A stretch of DNA of 64,000 nucleotides from Meghimatium bilineatum (lineage: Eukaryota; Mollusca; Gastropoda; Stylommatophora; Philomycidae), in the NCBI GenBank assembly GCA_034231615.1, contig CM067312.1, positions 8,964,696-9,028,695 of the forward strand. The letters run 5' to 3'. Within the stretch, counting starts at the first letter, position 1; the number at the start of each line of letters is the position of its first letter. The notes under the pieces were generated by a model, which did no database searches, was not told the origin of the DNA, and saw only the letters and a list, made by a program, of their open reading frames with translations. This document shows, in pieces, positions 1-11,030 of the stretch. Position numbers and translations under genes: made by a program.

Positions 1-109
1 GCTGACGGTCTCAAGCAATCCTACATATAAATATTCGTCTGTATTGTCTAGCAACCGTTCATTTTGTTTTGTCTCGAATCCGTTGACTATTAAAAAGTAT
101 AATAATGCA

Positions 110-660
110 TTATTTATTATTTAAGAAAATCAGCAAACAGAACAAGAAGAGATCATGTGAGGAATGAAGAGATTACAAGAACTGTTGGAACAACATCTGT
201 GGTCCAAATATATTGAAAAATAGAGACTAAAATGGGGTTCGGCCATCTAATAAGAATGAACCCTTATTGGCCAGCGGCAAGAGTATTCATGAAAATGGAA
301 ATAACAAGATACAGAGTAGGAAGACCTAGAAGAAGATGGATTGATAGAGTTACTAACATTATGAGACATCACAATGTTACTGGATATCAAGCGACCAAAC
401 GTGCTGTAGCACGAATAGCGATCGTCATACAATCATGGGACGCCTCACGCGAATAGCGATCGTCATACAATCCTGCGACGCCTCACGCGAATAGCGGCCG
501 TCATACAATCATGGGACGCCTCACGCGAATAGCGATCGTCATACAATCATGGGACGCCTCACGCGAATAGCGATCGTCATACAATCATGGGACGCCTCAC
601 GCGAATAGCGATCGTCATACAATCCTGCGACGATTCACAGCAAAAACAGAGAAAAGACAA
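110..660 (+). mobile_element. LINE 3' coding remnant
   Basis: The forward frame near 232-420 reads like the tail of a non-LTR reverse transcriptase ORF (GHLIRM, then VGRPRRRWIDRV). It is truncated at the 5' side and interrupted by a minisatellite. The clade is not resolved. Confidence 0.6.
405..640. repeat. Minisatellite, 38-bp unit, about 6 copies
   Basis: Tandem copies of a unit carrying gcgatcgtcatacaatc and gggacgcctcacgcg. It sits inside the LINE tail and is GC-richer than its surroundings. Confidence 0.9.
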
Positions 661-704
661 TAGATAGATACATTTGCTCTGTCACCGGTTAATCGTGCCA
701 CGAT

Positions 705-845
705 GTATTCTTCCTTTTCTTCATTAGCCCTCAAACTCATGAGATTAGCAGGATATAGACCAGAGAGAACAATGCGTTATATTATGATTTACAGCTTGAC
801 TGAAATATCTGCTTCTTTGAATCATGTTATGTTTTCTTCTTGATG
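705..845 (-). mobile_element. SINE-A, old partial copy
   Basis: Diverged copy of the window's main SINE, keeping its tail half (antisense of gagtttgagaacgaacgc, then the central block). The head is missing. Confidence 0.6.
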
Positions 846-859
846 AAATCATTTTGATA

Positions 860-1520
860 GAAACGTCTATTCTGTGCTTAGAAGAATGAATCCCGATAAG
901 TCAACATGACTGTATTGGGGCAGGACACGGTAAAATCATTTTTAATGATTTTAAAACCTAGAGAAAAAAAAATCTAAAAAAAAATCGAAGGGATTGGTTT
1001 TTTCTTCGTAAAAATTGTTAAAACCCCTTTATATAAATGTATTTATTGCCTTGTACGCAATGACATAGGAAATAGCGGTTTGTGAAGTTAACTGCAATTG
1101 GAAGATCTTTATAACATCATGGAGAGAGCTAAAGTTCGATACTTGCAAGTTCCACCCACAGTAGAGATACAACTCCAATGTCGAGAAAATATTCCGAAAC
1201 TGAAAATTGGGGGGGGGGGGAGGGAGGGGAAGAGGGGGACTGAGGTAATACAAGACAAATGACACAATCAAAGTAAATAGGTATACGTATTAACAATGTG
1301 TCCAATCATTCTTTATTGTCTTTACCAGCCTGAGGCGTTGGTCCTGTTATGTTACACCTTCGGTCCGCGCCTTTGTCTACGTTCAATGTTCCCGCGCCTT
1401 GGACACGGAGTACTTTCTATAGTTTAGTTTGTGAACAGGACATTTCACAGCAGGTTCTCATTTAACAAACACTAATATAAGTTACCCGTTTTTTACATTT
1501 CTTATTATTAACCTTTAGCA
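860..1520. other. Unassigned AT-rich stretch
   Basis: No gene or known repeat recognised. A G-run at about 1209-1220 is the only notable simple sequence. Short open frames here look random. Confidence 0.5.
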
Positions 1521-1524
1521 AAGG

Positions 1525-1745
1525 TTACTCTCCTATATCATCATTATATCATCATTATATTATCATTATATCATTATATCGTCATTATATCATCATTATA
1601 TCATCATTATATTATCATTATATCGTCATTATATCATCATTATATCATAATTATATCATCATTATATCATTATATCATCACTATATCATCATTATATCAT
1701 CATCATATCATCACTATATCATCATTATATCATCACTATATCGTC
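1525..1745. repeat. Minisatellite, ~11-bp atatcatcatt unit
   Basis: About 20 imperfect copies of an AT-rich unit, some shortened to 8 bp. Confidence 0.9.
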
Positions 1746-1924
1746 CGAGATTTCTTCTTGTCCAGCTACATATATGTCTTCTAATTTGCTGCCCCCCCCC
1801 CTCCAGCTTTGATCGTCTTCGTACCTTTGATATGTTTCTTACCACGCTTTAATCCCTTCCTCATACCATCCCCATATGTGCTTTACCACCTTTAGTACAT
1901 TGTTTATTTAATTTGTTATCTTTT

Positions 1925-1960
1925 GTCCTGATGAAGGCCTTTAGTCGAAGCGTTGTCTGT
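1925..1960 (+). other. Hammerhead-like core from a Penelope-like element
   Basis: CTGATGA at 1928-1934 is followed by a short stem (GGC/GTC), then GAAGC and GTTGTC. This matches the hammerhead ribozyme order of CUGAUGA, stem II, GAAAC, GUC. Such motifs are known at the ends of Penelope-like elements. This copy has an altered GAAAC core. Confidence 0.45.
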
Positions 1961-2264
1961 CAGCAGGAGTCGCTGCTAGTTAGTTTTATTGACTTAATAA
2001 CACATACTTATTCCACCCACAGTAGGTATTTTGTAGGGAAAAAAATATCTTTTGTTACTTTCTTTTCACTTATATCACTTTATGCCTTGCAGCGTCAGAA
2101 GAAGAAGGGTTCTCTGGAGGTGGCTGTTTTGTGAGCTTTATATATGTTTGTTGATGTTGACTCTTGATTTCTGTAATCTATTGATACTTCCGGAAGCAAA
2201 AATCGAACATTATAAGGGACATAACAATGAAATAACATGTTGCTACAATAATAACCACAGTTAT

Positions 2265-2545
2265 GTCCTCTTTCTCTGCTTTCGATCTCAATCTCCAGCA
2301 GATTAGCCGGATATGGTCAGATGAACGGAATGAGTTGTGTCATGGTTTACAGCGTGGTTGCGATATCTTTGCCTACCATCCTTGCACATCCAATTTCAGC
2401 ATGCTGTCTGTGTCACTTTGACCCTTTATGAGACAGCCAACTACACCCCCAAAACCTTCGCATTCACCTCTTAAGACATGCATGACAAGTATCAGGGCTG
2501 CTATGTTCTTTACCTGTGATCACCGGCTACATACATGCTCATTAT
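2265..2545 (-). mobile_element. SINE-A, old full-length copy
   Basis: Alignable along its whole length with the young copy immediately downstream, but much more diverged, so it belongs to an older burst. Confidence 0.7.
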
Positions 2546-2561
2546 GTTTGTATAAGTATAT

Positions 2562-2852
2562 CTTCTTCTTCTTCTTCTTCTTCGTTCGTTCTCAAACTCC
2601 TGCAGATTAGCAGGATGTAATCCGGAGAACGGAATGCGCGGTGTCATGGTTTACATCATTTCTGCGATATCTGCGCCTTTCGGCCTGACACATCCGACTT
2701 CAGCATGGCTTTGGGTCACTGACCCTATATGGGATGGGACAGCCAACTCCATCTCATAACCTCCCTAGTCGCCCTTTACGACATGCGTGGAAGGTAAACA
2801 GTGTTGCTATTCTTTGCTCCCCTTTCGGGCCCCGGCAACACACGGGCGGTGT
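2562..2852 (-). mobile_element. SINE-A, full length with target-site duplication
   Basis: A 291-bp element flanked by direct repeats taagtatat (2553-2561 and 2853-2861). On the minus strand it starts near cgcccgtgtgttgccgg, contains atgtcgtaaagggcgacta, and ends in a (GAA)n tail after gaacgaa. No clear tRNA-type A and B boxes are visible. Confidence 0.88.
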
Positions 2853-2974
2853 TAAGTATATGATTTTGGTCCTTGTTTACAGGTAGTGATAATGAATACG
2901 TTTGTAGTATTTTGTGATCAACATGATTGATCAGTAGGCTTGGGTAGCGGAACATGGAATCATGGGAAATATAA

Positions 2975-3110
2975 GACATGTTGGTTAAATTAAGTAATCA
3001 TTTTAAAAGGGAAATATTTGACTTTTCATGTGTTTATCATAGACTGTCAACACAAAGTGACCAATGAAAATCACGGGAAAAGAAAAATGCGTCACTTTAA
3101 AGGATGATCT
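2975..3110 (+). repeat. One end related to the 27.4 kb inverted-repeat element
   Basis: Shares catgttggttaa and the gaccaatgaaa block with the element at 27373-27749. Only one terminus is evident here. Confidence 0.4.
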
Positions 3111-3114
3111 CATA

Positions 3115-3995
3115 TGAGCTGATAGTGATTAAATACCTCTCTTAGCTATGAGCAGGTAGCTCGTGTTAGCTCATAGCCTTTTTGACAAAATTATAAGTCC
3201 TGCTCGGTTGAGTAACCAAGGTAAATATTAAACATAAGGTTTGATGTCTCAAAGGCATGATTGTGTAAAAGTGGGGAGGGAGGAGTTATAGATGGATGTT
3301 TAGTCCCTATAGAGAGGCATTCCTGTGTGACAGTACCCCAGAATCACCATCTTCTGTCAGGTGTGCAACATATACGTCTGTACTAACTAGTTGTGTCCAA
3401 TAGTTGTGTCAGGTGTGTCCAATAAGTTCAAAATCCAATCAGGAGTTCGCCAGGGGTGTGTCCTATCCTCCCTATTTTTTTATAACATATATCGAACACA
3501 TCTGTAAACTAACAAGTACCAACGAAGAAGATAACATAAAAGACAAATTGAACGAACTACTCTTTGCAGACGACCAAGTACTAATAGCGACATCAGAAGA
3601 ACAATTGCAAGACCATATGAACAGACTCCACACATGTACAAAATTAAACATGAAGATAGCAATTCAACACAGCGTATAGATAGATAGATAGACTAACTAG
3701 TTCATCATTCTTCTGTTAGATCTGTTGACACATCAGAAATGATGGCACATCTAGCACTCATCGCCAAAAAATGAAAAAAGTGCAATGAGCCTGCATCTCC
3801 CCGTCATCCATGGGGACTATTTAACAGAAGACAAAAGTCAGAAATCAAGGCAAGACCTTTTTCACGTGTGGTAGGCTGTCAGTTCTTCCGCCAACTTTCC
3901 TTAATCGCCTTCTTCTGCATGCATGGAAAGAAGACAGTGGCCATATTATTTTCAAACTGAACTAGAAGATCAGGCACCGGTTGCAGCATGGGCGC
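3115..3995 (+). repeat. Dispersed repeat B, copy 1
   Basis: Same order of blocks as at 13620-14800 and 33125-33895: agctcatagcctttt, gatgcatgtttagtc-like, catcattcttctgt, ggaaagaagacagtggcc. This copy is split by a LINE insertion. Confidence 0.75.
3393..3691 (+). mobile_element. LINE reverse transcriptase fragment inserted in repeat B
   Basis: Flanked by direct repeats actaactagtt (3382-3392 and 3692-3702) and ending in a (GATA)n tail. It encodes RT motifs GVRQGCV-like and LLFADDQVLIA (a frameshift separates them). The ORF's C-terminal part is absent, so the insert is internally deleted as well as 5'-truncated. Confidence 0.8.
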
Positions 3996-4083
3996 TCTTA
4001 TCAGCTAGCAGGACTGAATAATTAACGCTGGTTGCATGATGGGCACTCTGATGAGCTAGCAGAACTGAGAGGCTTGTAACTAC

Positions 4084-4470
4084 TATTCTATGGAGAGGTT
4101 TGTAACTACTGTTCTATGGAGAGGTTTGTAACTCTCCCCTGTTCTATGGAGAGGTTTGTAACTCTCCCCTGTTCTATGGAGAGGTTTGTAACTCTCCCCT
4201 GTTCTATGGAGAGGTTTGTAACTCTCCCCTGTTCTATGGAGAGGTTTGTAACTCTCCCCTGTTCTATGGAGAGGTTTGTAACTCTCCCCTGTTCTATGGA
4301 GAGGTTTGTAACTCTCCCCTGTTCTATGGAGAGGTTTGTAACTCCTGTTCTATGGAGAGGTTTGTAACTCCTGCTCTATAGAGAGGTTTGTAACTCTCCC
4401 CTGCTCTATGCAGAGGTTTGTAACTCTTCTATGGAGAGGTTTGTAACTACTGCTCTATAGAGAGGAACTT
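4084..4470. repeat. Minisatellite, 30-bp unit, about 13 copies
   Basis: Near-identical units (tctatggagaggtttgtaac core) follow directly after repeat B copy 1. The central copies are homogeneous and the edge copies have lost part of the unit. The open frames across it are repeat artefacts. Confidence 0.93.
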
Positions 4471-4479
4471 TGTACGTTT

Positions 4480-5300
4480 GGAGAAACCCGGGTAGACTGA
4501 CGCTATCGCCTACGCCTTGCAGCTTGTATATATCGTCTGTATTTGAAAATGTCCATGTCACACTTTCTAACAGCCATTAATCTCCTTCCAATCTCATAAT
4601 TCGCACGTTTATATTCGAGGGCGTAAATGCGCCAGCAAAAAAGAGTGGAGCTGCTCACGATTTCTTTGCCGTACCTTTTATATTTTGTGACTAGATAAAT
4701 GTATTGTTCTATTTCCTTATGAAATGAAGACAGTAAGTGAGTCTGTTGTAAAAATGTAGAACAAAATTTAAAAGATTATGAGAAATGAGAACGAAATAAA
4801 ATATTTAATGCCCGAAAAAACATGAACGACTACGAATGACTCACCAATCAAATCTAAATAAATGAATGATCTGTATAAAGGTCAAAATGGCTTAAGGGTC
4901 CTACACTGCAATATATAGCAATTTGGGTCTCATCAATGGCTCACTAGACAAACCAACCATGCAACAGAAAACCTTAGTAGATGACATGCCTTTATATTGA
5001 GGTTATCTTCTTATAGAAGCTTCATGGCACGTCATCTATACAATCCCGTAGTCGTAACCTTCGATAGCAGTTACCATGTTGTTCCGACAGGCCGACGTTG
5101 TGCTTGAACTAGTTATGGGCACAGTGTGGGTGGGGGCGGAACAACAAAGAAACCTGTCACCGTGGCCATAGTTGTGCCCTGATGTCGACGTATGTTTCGG
5201 TGGCATTAGACTCGAAACACCATCGAGTCGAATGGTTGCTGGAGCAGAAGGCGTAGCACTTATGGGAATGCCCCACGTGCTGTGAGGCCAGTTTCTAATC
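4480..5300. other. Unassigned stretch
   Basis: No gene recognised. The 5036-5302 segment is open on the minus strand (88 codons) and GC-richer than its flanks, but its translation matches nothing I know. It abuts the Penelope-like fragment and may belong to that element. Confidence 0.35.
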
Positions 5301-5305
5301 AAGAA

Positions 5306-5572
5306 TCAAGAATATATAGCAATTTTCAAGAGCGTACCTAGCTCAATCTCAGGGGAGCAAGATTTAATTACAGTCAACTGAATGTCACAGACACCACCAT
5401 GATCTGCACCATTGAAATGCATATTATCAACAGTAGTAAACGTTGTGTGGTTAATGGCATGACGATGTTGACAGAAACGGTCACTTAGTTGTTGTTTTGT
5501 CAGTCTCACCGATATATTTGTGAAACATTTTAAATAAATGTACACTCTACGTTTGAAATATGAAACAGCCAA
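5306..5572 (-). mobile_element. Penelope-like element, GIY-YIG endonuclease remnant
   Basis: The translation shows the C-terminal signature of Penelope-like retroelements: VYIYLKC, then LSDRFCQHRHAINH, then HFNGADH and a VIKSC block, as in the linker/GIY-YIG region. It is short, degraded and lacks the RT domain. The hammerhead-like motifs elsewhere in the window fit the same element class. Confidence 0.6.
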
Positions 5573-5629
5573 TCAGGAAAGAGACCAGTGTCAGTGGAAC
5601 CCACATGTCTCACAATAAGTTGTTCGTTT

Positions 5630-5800
5630 GATTAAATCATCAAGAATTACGAGTAATACAGCACTTGCTTCCTATGTGCAGTGGGGTGGTATCTTCATTA
5701 TTTCATACCCAGAAGACTTTGAATTACGGCCTTGTACAAATTCCGACTCTACACAGAGGAGGTATCTCACAGTAATCTATGCCACGATTATATGATTATA
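5630..5800 (+). repeat. Dispersed repeat X, copy 1
   Basis: Shares ordered blocks with 44140-44290 and 47020-47580: aattacgagtaat, cttcctatgtgcagt, atttcatacccagaag, gtacaa. The element class is unknown. Confidence 0.55.
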
Positions 5801-5844
5801 TTCAGATAACATTAGTTATTAAATGATTACACCGTTTGTGTGTT

Positions 5845-6115
5845 ACCGAGGCCCGAAGGGGAAGAAAAAATAACGGTACTAATACTTGTCAAGATAGTGG
5901 TAAGAAACGACTAAGGGAATTTTGGGGTGTAGTTGGCTGTCAAATCACTTATAGAGTCAAAGTGACACAGAAGGCACACTAATGTCAATTGTATCAGGCA
6001 GAAAGAAGCAGATATCGCAGGCAAGCTGCAAACTATGAACATCGGATTTCGTTCTGCGGACAACATTCTGCAAACCAGCAACAGTTGGAGAGAACGAACA
6101 GAGAAGAAAAAAAAT
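5845..6115 (+). mobile_element. SINE-A, old copy
   Basis: Forward-oriented copy from a head near gaggcccgaagggg to a tail ending gagaacgaacagagaagaa. Heavily diverged, with no clear target duplication. Confidence 0.65.
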
Positions 6116-6496
6116 ATAGCACAATGATCATTGGTGAGCTTGACGATAACTTTGTCTTATTTTTTAGATAAACTGGTACATTTAACAAATGAGCTACGGT
6201 GATCTCGAAGTGCAGCCCATACGTCAATTGTTTCGATCTGGGCGCAGTTACATCAGTTCTAATGAATTGTCTCTATTTTTCTTACTGGTTCGAGAATTAT
6301 CCAAAGCCGCAATGTTTGTTTTTTTCAATTGTCAGTATCCACGCACTGTCTGTAACAAATATCTTTTGTTTCGTGATATTGATTTCATGTTTTAATCTTT
6401 TGTTTGATACGAATGCTGGGGTAGGGGATTGTTCTCATGTTAACTGTAGTCTGCTGATGTGTGCTGACCAAAGTAGATATTATCATTTATGGGCTC

Positions 6497-6543
<47 letters not shown>
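6497..6543. repeat. (ATT)n microsatellite
   Basis: Uninterrupted attatt run of about 15 units in a T-rich region that continues AT-rich to about 6660. Confidence 0.95.
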
Positions 6544-6547
<4 letters not shown>

Positions 6548-6804
6548 ATTTAATTAATTTATTATTACTATATTTATTATAATATATGAATTTTTTAATA
6601 GTGTTATTATTATTTTTTTAGTGTTCTGATTATTCTTGTTATTTATTTTGACTATGTTATTTTGTTTCCTTCTCCATTATTCTTCAGTCAGATATCAGGT
6701 TAGATTGCTAATAGCTTCAATGAATTTGTAATTCTCTTCAGTTCGTCCATAGAATCGCTCAGTTTTGGAAATAGTGCCGCGTACTTTTCTCCTCAGTATA
6801 TGTT

Positions 6805-6838
6805 TGTTCTGATGAAGATCTTAAATCGAAACGTCAAT
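6805..6838 (+). other. Hammerhead-like core from a Penelope-like element
   Basis: CTGATGA (6809-6815), then a GAT/ATC stem II with a CTTAA loop, then the intact core CGAAAC and GTC. This is the best conserved of the seven copies in the window. Confidence 0.6.
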
Positions 6839-7034
6839 TTGTCGTCCTAATTTGAAATACAACTAATTGTTTATATTATCTGTTTGCTAGTGGTGGTAGG
6901 TTTATGAAGCGCTGAAATTTACAAGCTAAAGTAGAAAAAATAAGCTACAATTACAACAAACATTCTTGACCCACGTTCTGGAATATTTTGAAACACATAA
7001 CCAGGCGTGTAACCACTCGCTGTGTGGTATTATG

Positions 7035-7068
7035 TGTTTTGATAAAAGCCCTTTAGTGGAAACGTCGA
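7035..7068 (+). other. Hammerhead-like core, decayed
   Basis: Reads ttgataaaagccc, tttagt, ggaaacgtcg. The second core GAAACGTC is intact, but CTGATGA is changed to TTGATAA. Confidence 0.45.
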
Positions 7069-7124
7069 TTTGAGTGTATTTTCAGTGAGTAGCAATACTT
7101 CATTTTCCTATTTATGAACTATAT

Positions 7125-7505
7125 AGTTAGAGCTGCCTTCTGTACTTTATAGCAGGCTGCCTTCTGTACTTTATAGCAGGCTGCCGTCTGTACTTTATAG
7201 TGGGCTGCCTTCTGTACTTTATAGCAGGCTGCCTTCTGTACTTTATAGTGGGCTGCCTTCTGTACTTTATAGTGGGCTGCCATCTGTACTTTATAGTGAG
7301 CTTCCTTCTGTACTTTATAGTGAGCTTCCTTCTGTACTATATAGTGGGCTGCCTTCTGTACTTTATAGTGAGCTTCCTTCTGTACTATATAGTGGGCTGC
7401 CTTCTGTACTTTATAGTGAGCTTCCTTCTGTACTATATAGTGGGCTGCCTTCTGAACTATATAGTGGGCTGCGTTATGATCTATATAGTGGACTGCATTC
7501 TGAAC
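7125..7505. repeat. Minisatellite, 24-bp unit, about 16 copies
   Basis: Unit ggctgccttctgtacttta followed by tagtg, with alternating variants (gctgcc/gcttcc, tttat/tatat). The variants alternate in runs, which suggests duplication of multi-unit blocks. Confidence 0.95.
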
Positions 7506-7556
7506 TATAAATAACCAAAATAACGGAGGATGACCAACAAAATGGAAAGTGCCGCA

Positions 7557-7745
7557 GTAACCAGACAAATAAGATATAACCAGACAAATAAGATATAACC
7601 AGACAAATAAGATATAACCAGACAAATAAGATATAACCAGACAAATAAGATATAACCAGACAAATAAGATATAATCAGACAAATAAGATATAACCAGACA
7701 AATAAGATATAACCAGACAAATAAGATATAACCAGACAAATAAAA
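7557..7745. repeat. Minisatellite, 19-bp unit, 10 copies
   Basis: Near-perfect aaccagacaaataagatat units with a single variant copy. It lies 50 bp after the previous array and is open on the minus strand by chance of its composition. Confidence 0.96.
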
Positions 7746-7837
7746 GTTAAATACAAAATTAAGTTTACAGGTTATTGTAGATAAACTAAACTATCAATAT
7801 CAAATAATAAGAAATAACAATAAAACAAAGACAATTA

Positions 7838-7875
7838 TCGACGTGTCGGTCCTATTGAGACCTTCATCAAGAAAC
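7838..7875 (-). other. Hammerhead-like core from a Penelope-like element
   Basis: On the minus strand it reads ttgatgaaggtc, tcaatag, gaccgacacgtcg. Stem II (GGTC/GACC) is fully paired, while the GAAAC core is GACAC. Confidence 0.5.
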
Positions 7876-8085
7876 AAAAACCAATTAAAACAACACAACT
7901 ATAAAAAAAAACAGCCAAGAAGACTGGAACACTGGTTTCCTCACAAAAAAACATTGCCAAAGTGACGGTTCTAGCGCGTCTTATAAAGGAGAAATTTCTG
8001 TTCTTTACAGCGGACATGTTTCCTGCTGCACTTAAAGCAACAAAATAATCTGCATATAGACCTTGGAGCTTTGGTTTAGAAAGAT

Positions 8086-8640
8086 TAATCATGGATGGAA
8101 AGGTTTCATGAAAAATTAATCATGGATGGGAAGGTTTCTTGAAAGATTAATCATGGATGGGAAGGTTTCATGAAATATTAATCATGGATGGAAAGGTTTC
8201 ATGAAAAATTAATCATGGATGGAAAGGTTTCATGAAAAATTAATCATGGATGGGAAGGTTTAATTAAAGATTAATCATGGATGGGAAGGTTTCATTAAAG
8301 ATTAATCATGGATGGGAAGGTTTCATTAAAGATTAATCATGGATAGGAAGGTTTCATTAAAGATTAATCATGGATAGGAAGGTTTCATTAAAGATTAATC
8401 ATGGATATGAAGGTTTCATGAAAGATTAATCATGGATGGGAAGGTTTCATGAAATATTAATCATGGATGGGAAGGTTTCATGAAAAATTAATAATGGATG
8501 GGAAGGTTTCATGAAAGAGAAAAAGAGACAAACAAAAGCTATAATGAACGCAAAATATAGATGTTCTTGTGAATATGACACTTAAAGATACTAGATAACT
8601 AGAACAGAACCGGGGGCTTACAGAGTGGTATTGAGTACAA
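8086..8640 (+). mobile_element. LINE tail with internal 31-bp minisatellite
   Basis: The 8086-8515 part is about 14 copies of gaaagattaatcatggatgg plus gaaggtttcat. The bases after the array (gaaagagaaaaagagac) continue the LINE coding tail seen at 54940-55000, where one ERLIKEGKVPGKRKR-type copy is present. The array was therefore built from a LINE coding segment. Confidence 0.75.
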
Positions 8641-8702
8641 CGTTCTGCAAAGGACACATCACATAGATAGATAGCAGGGAGTTGGAAATGGAGGTGACAC
8701 TT

Positions 8703-8981
8703 CTTCTTCTTCTGCGTTCGTTCTCAAACTCCTGCAGATTATCAGGATGTAGTCAGGAGAACGGAATGCGCTGTACCATGGTTTACAGCATTTCTGCGAT
8801 ATCTGCGCCTTTCGGCCTGACACATCCGACTTCAGCATGGCTTTGGGTCGCTGACCCTATATGGGATGGGACTGCCAACTACATCCCATAACCTCATTAG
8901 TCGCCTTTTACGACATGCGTGGAAGGTAAACAGTGTTGCTATTCTTTGCTTCCCTTTCGGGCCCCTGCAACACACGGGCGA
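8703..8981 (-). mobile_element. SINE-A, full length with target-site duplication
   Basis: Flanked by aggtgacactt (8692-8702 and 8982-8992). Over 90% identical by eye to the copies at 2562 and 13841, so a recent insertion. Confidence 0.9.
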
Positions 8982-9124
8982 AGGTGACACTTATTCTCCA
9001 ATATCATTGAGGAATACAATGAAGAGAGTATGAGAAATCACTCCTTCATGAGACATTCCTTGTAGGAGATCAACTGGTTTACGTATTTTCTACGTGTACT
9101 CTTACTATGCAGCATCAGAGAAAA

Positions 9125-9360
9125 ACTTATATCCATCTTCACATTCTGTCTTTAATTGCGTTATTGAGAAGCTTTAGAAAAAAATAATATTTAAATAACT
9201 TGTCGTAGGCTTTGATAATGTCCATAAAAATTTCAAGAACTTTTTCTTTCTCTTGGAAAACATTTTCAATTTCCTGTGCTAGGTATACGAGGCGATCTTC
9301 TCCATGATACAGTTTTCCTAAAGGCGGATTGTCCCACACATAATGAAGTTCATTTAGATC
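9125..9360 (-). mobile_element. LINE reverse transcriptase fragment
   Basis: The minus frame reads RLVYLAQEIENVFQEKEKV, then FMDIIKAYDKLFK and LLKLL. This is the RT block usually written FxDxxKAFDxVW in Jockey/CR1-type LINEs. The fragment runs straight into the 40-bp array. Confidence 0.65.
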
Positions 9361-9965
9361 TGGAATACAGACAATAGACATATTGAAGTTCATTTAGACC
9401 TGGAATACAGACAATAGACATATTGAAGTTTATTTAGACCTGGAATACAGACAATAGACATATTGAAGTTCATTTAGATCTGGAATACAGACAATAGACA
9501 TATTGAAGTTCATTTATATCTAGAATACAGACAATAGACATATTGAAGTTCATTTAGATCTGGAATACAGACAATAGACATATTGAAGTTCATTAGATCT
9601 GGAATACAGACAATAGACATATAGAAGTTCATTTAGATCTGGAATACAGACAATAGACATATTGAAGTTCATTAGATCTGGAATAAAGACAATATACATA
9701 TTGAAGTTCATTTATATCTAGAATACAGACAATAGACATATTGAAGTTCATTTATATCTAGAATACAGACAATAGACATATTGAAGTTCATTTAGATCTG
9801 GAATACAGACAATATACATATTGAAGTTCATTTATATCTAGACAATAGACATATTGAAGTTCATTTATATCTAGAATACAGACAATATACATATTGAAGT
9901 TCATTTATATCTAGAATACAGACAATAGACATATTGAAGTTCATTTAGATCTGGAATACAGACAA
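9357..9965. repeat. Minisatellite, 40-bp unit, about 15 copies
   Basis: Unit attgaagttcatttagatct plus ggaatacagacaatagacat, with several subtypes (tatatcta versus gatctgg). It starts inside the LINE RT fragment. Confidence 0.95.
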
Positions 9966-10084
9966 TATAAACATCCTCCGGTAATATCCAGCCTATAGAT
10001 ACAAACGTGCCTGATATAGCCACTGAGCGACGGGCTGAAGCAGAACTATGAGATTTGTGCACAGTCATAGAGATACTATTAGAT

Positions 10085-10320
10085 TTCATTCTATGAACAG
10101 TGCTAAACTGTAGCATGATCAAAGACCTTGTTACAGAAGATGAAGATTATATGAACAGTACTAAAGTGTAGCATGATCAAAGACCTTGTTACAGAAGATG
10201 AAGATTATATGAACAGTGCTAAACTGTAGCATGATTAAAGACCTTGTTACAGAAGATGAAGATTATATGAAATGTACTAAAGTGTAGCATGATTAAAGAC
10301 ATGGTTGCAGAAAATAAAGA
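10085..10320. repeat. Tandem repeat, ~58-bp unit, 4 copies
   Basis: Copies of gaacagtgctaaactgtagc, atgatcaaagaccttg, ttacagaagatgaag. The last copy is the most diverged. Confidence 0.9.
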
Positions 10321-10517
10321 GTGTATGAATCACAATCAAACATTCATTGAAATATGGCGGCTTGCATGGTAGCTAGGTAACATTGTCACAGTTCAGAAAC
10401 AATAGCACAAAAATCACAAGCTGAATCGATTATTCTGTTTCAACATTTAAAATAAGAACGATTATTTAAGCAACCTTTTACTTTTCTCTGTTCTGTATAT
10501 AATATAGATTAAGACAA

Positions 10518-10525
10518 TATAAAAA
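10518..10525 (+). promoter_or_regulatory. Candidate TATA box upstream of the disordered ORF
   Basis: TATAAAAA followed by gggcgc is a canonical TATA context. A start about 30 bp downstream would give a 5' leader of roughly 480 bases before the ATG at 11031, possibly with an intron ending at ttttag near 11026. Inference from motif and position only. Confidence 0.3.
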
Positions 10526-11030
10526 GGGCGCAAATAATCACGCGTTTGGTATTCGATACATAGTAATCATAGTAATCGTTGAGGTATTGAGACGTCTTTT
10601 CTATTGCAGTTTTCTTTTGTTATTCAATGTAAAACACATTTTGCGTAATCCCACGTCACTTATAAATTGGGAATCGAATTTATGGATTTCTTTTGACATC
10701 TTTCTCACCTCAACAGGAATATTGACTCTCTATCGCAGGATGAAATGTGTGTCAACTACATAATTCAAGTTTGTGGTTGTTGCCCATCCCTCTTCTCTCC
10801 TTGCTTTTGTTTGAAAATCTCCAGGGACTTCAGAAACACAATCAGGATGAAGTCATTCGTCATTCATGTTAGACACAGAACAACTGTTGTACAATTTTAA
10901 CACAGACAATTATTTCCACTATGTGCTTTATTAAACGTGTTTAATCTTCAGTACTAAGGATTGTTTCGTTTAAAAAGGGATTATATTAGTGACAAATTAA
11001 AGTTGTATCGTTGATTAAGATTTTAGACTA

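Noticed and set aside
7119-7756. Overlapping 206- and 83-codon minus-strand frames with hydrophobic repeats
   Set aside because: Entirely made of the 24-bp and 19-bp minisatellite units; no splice sites or start context.
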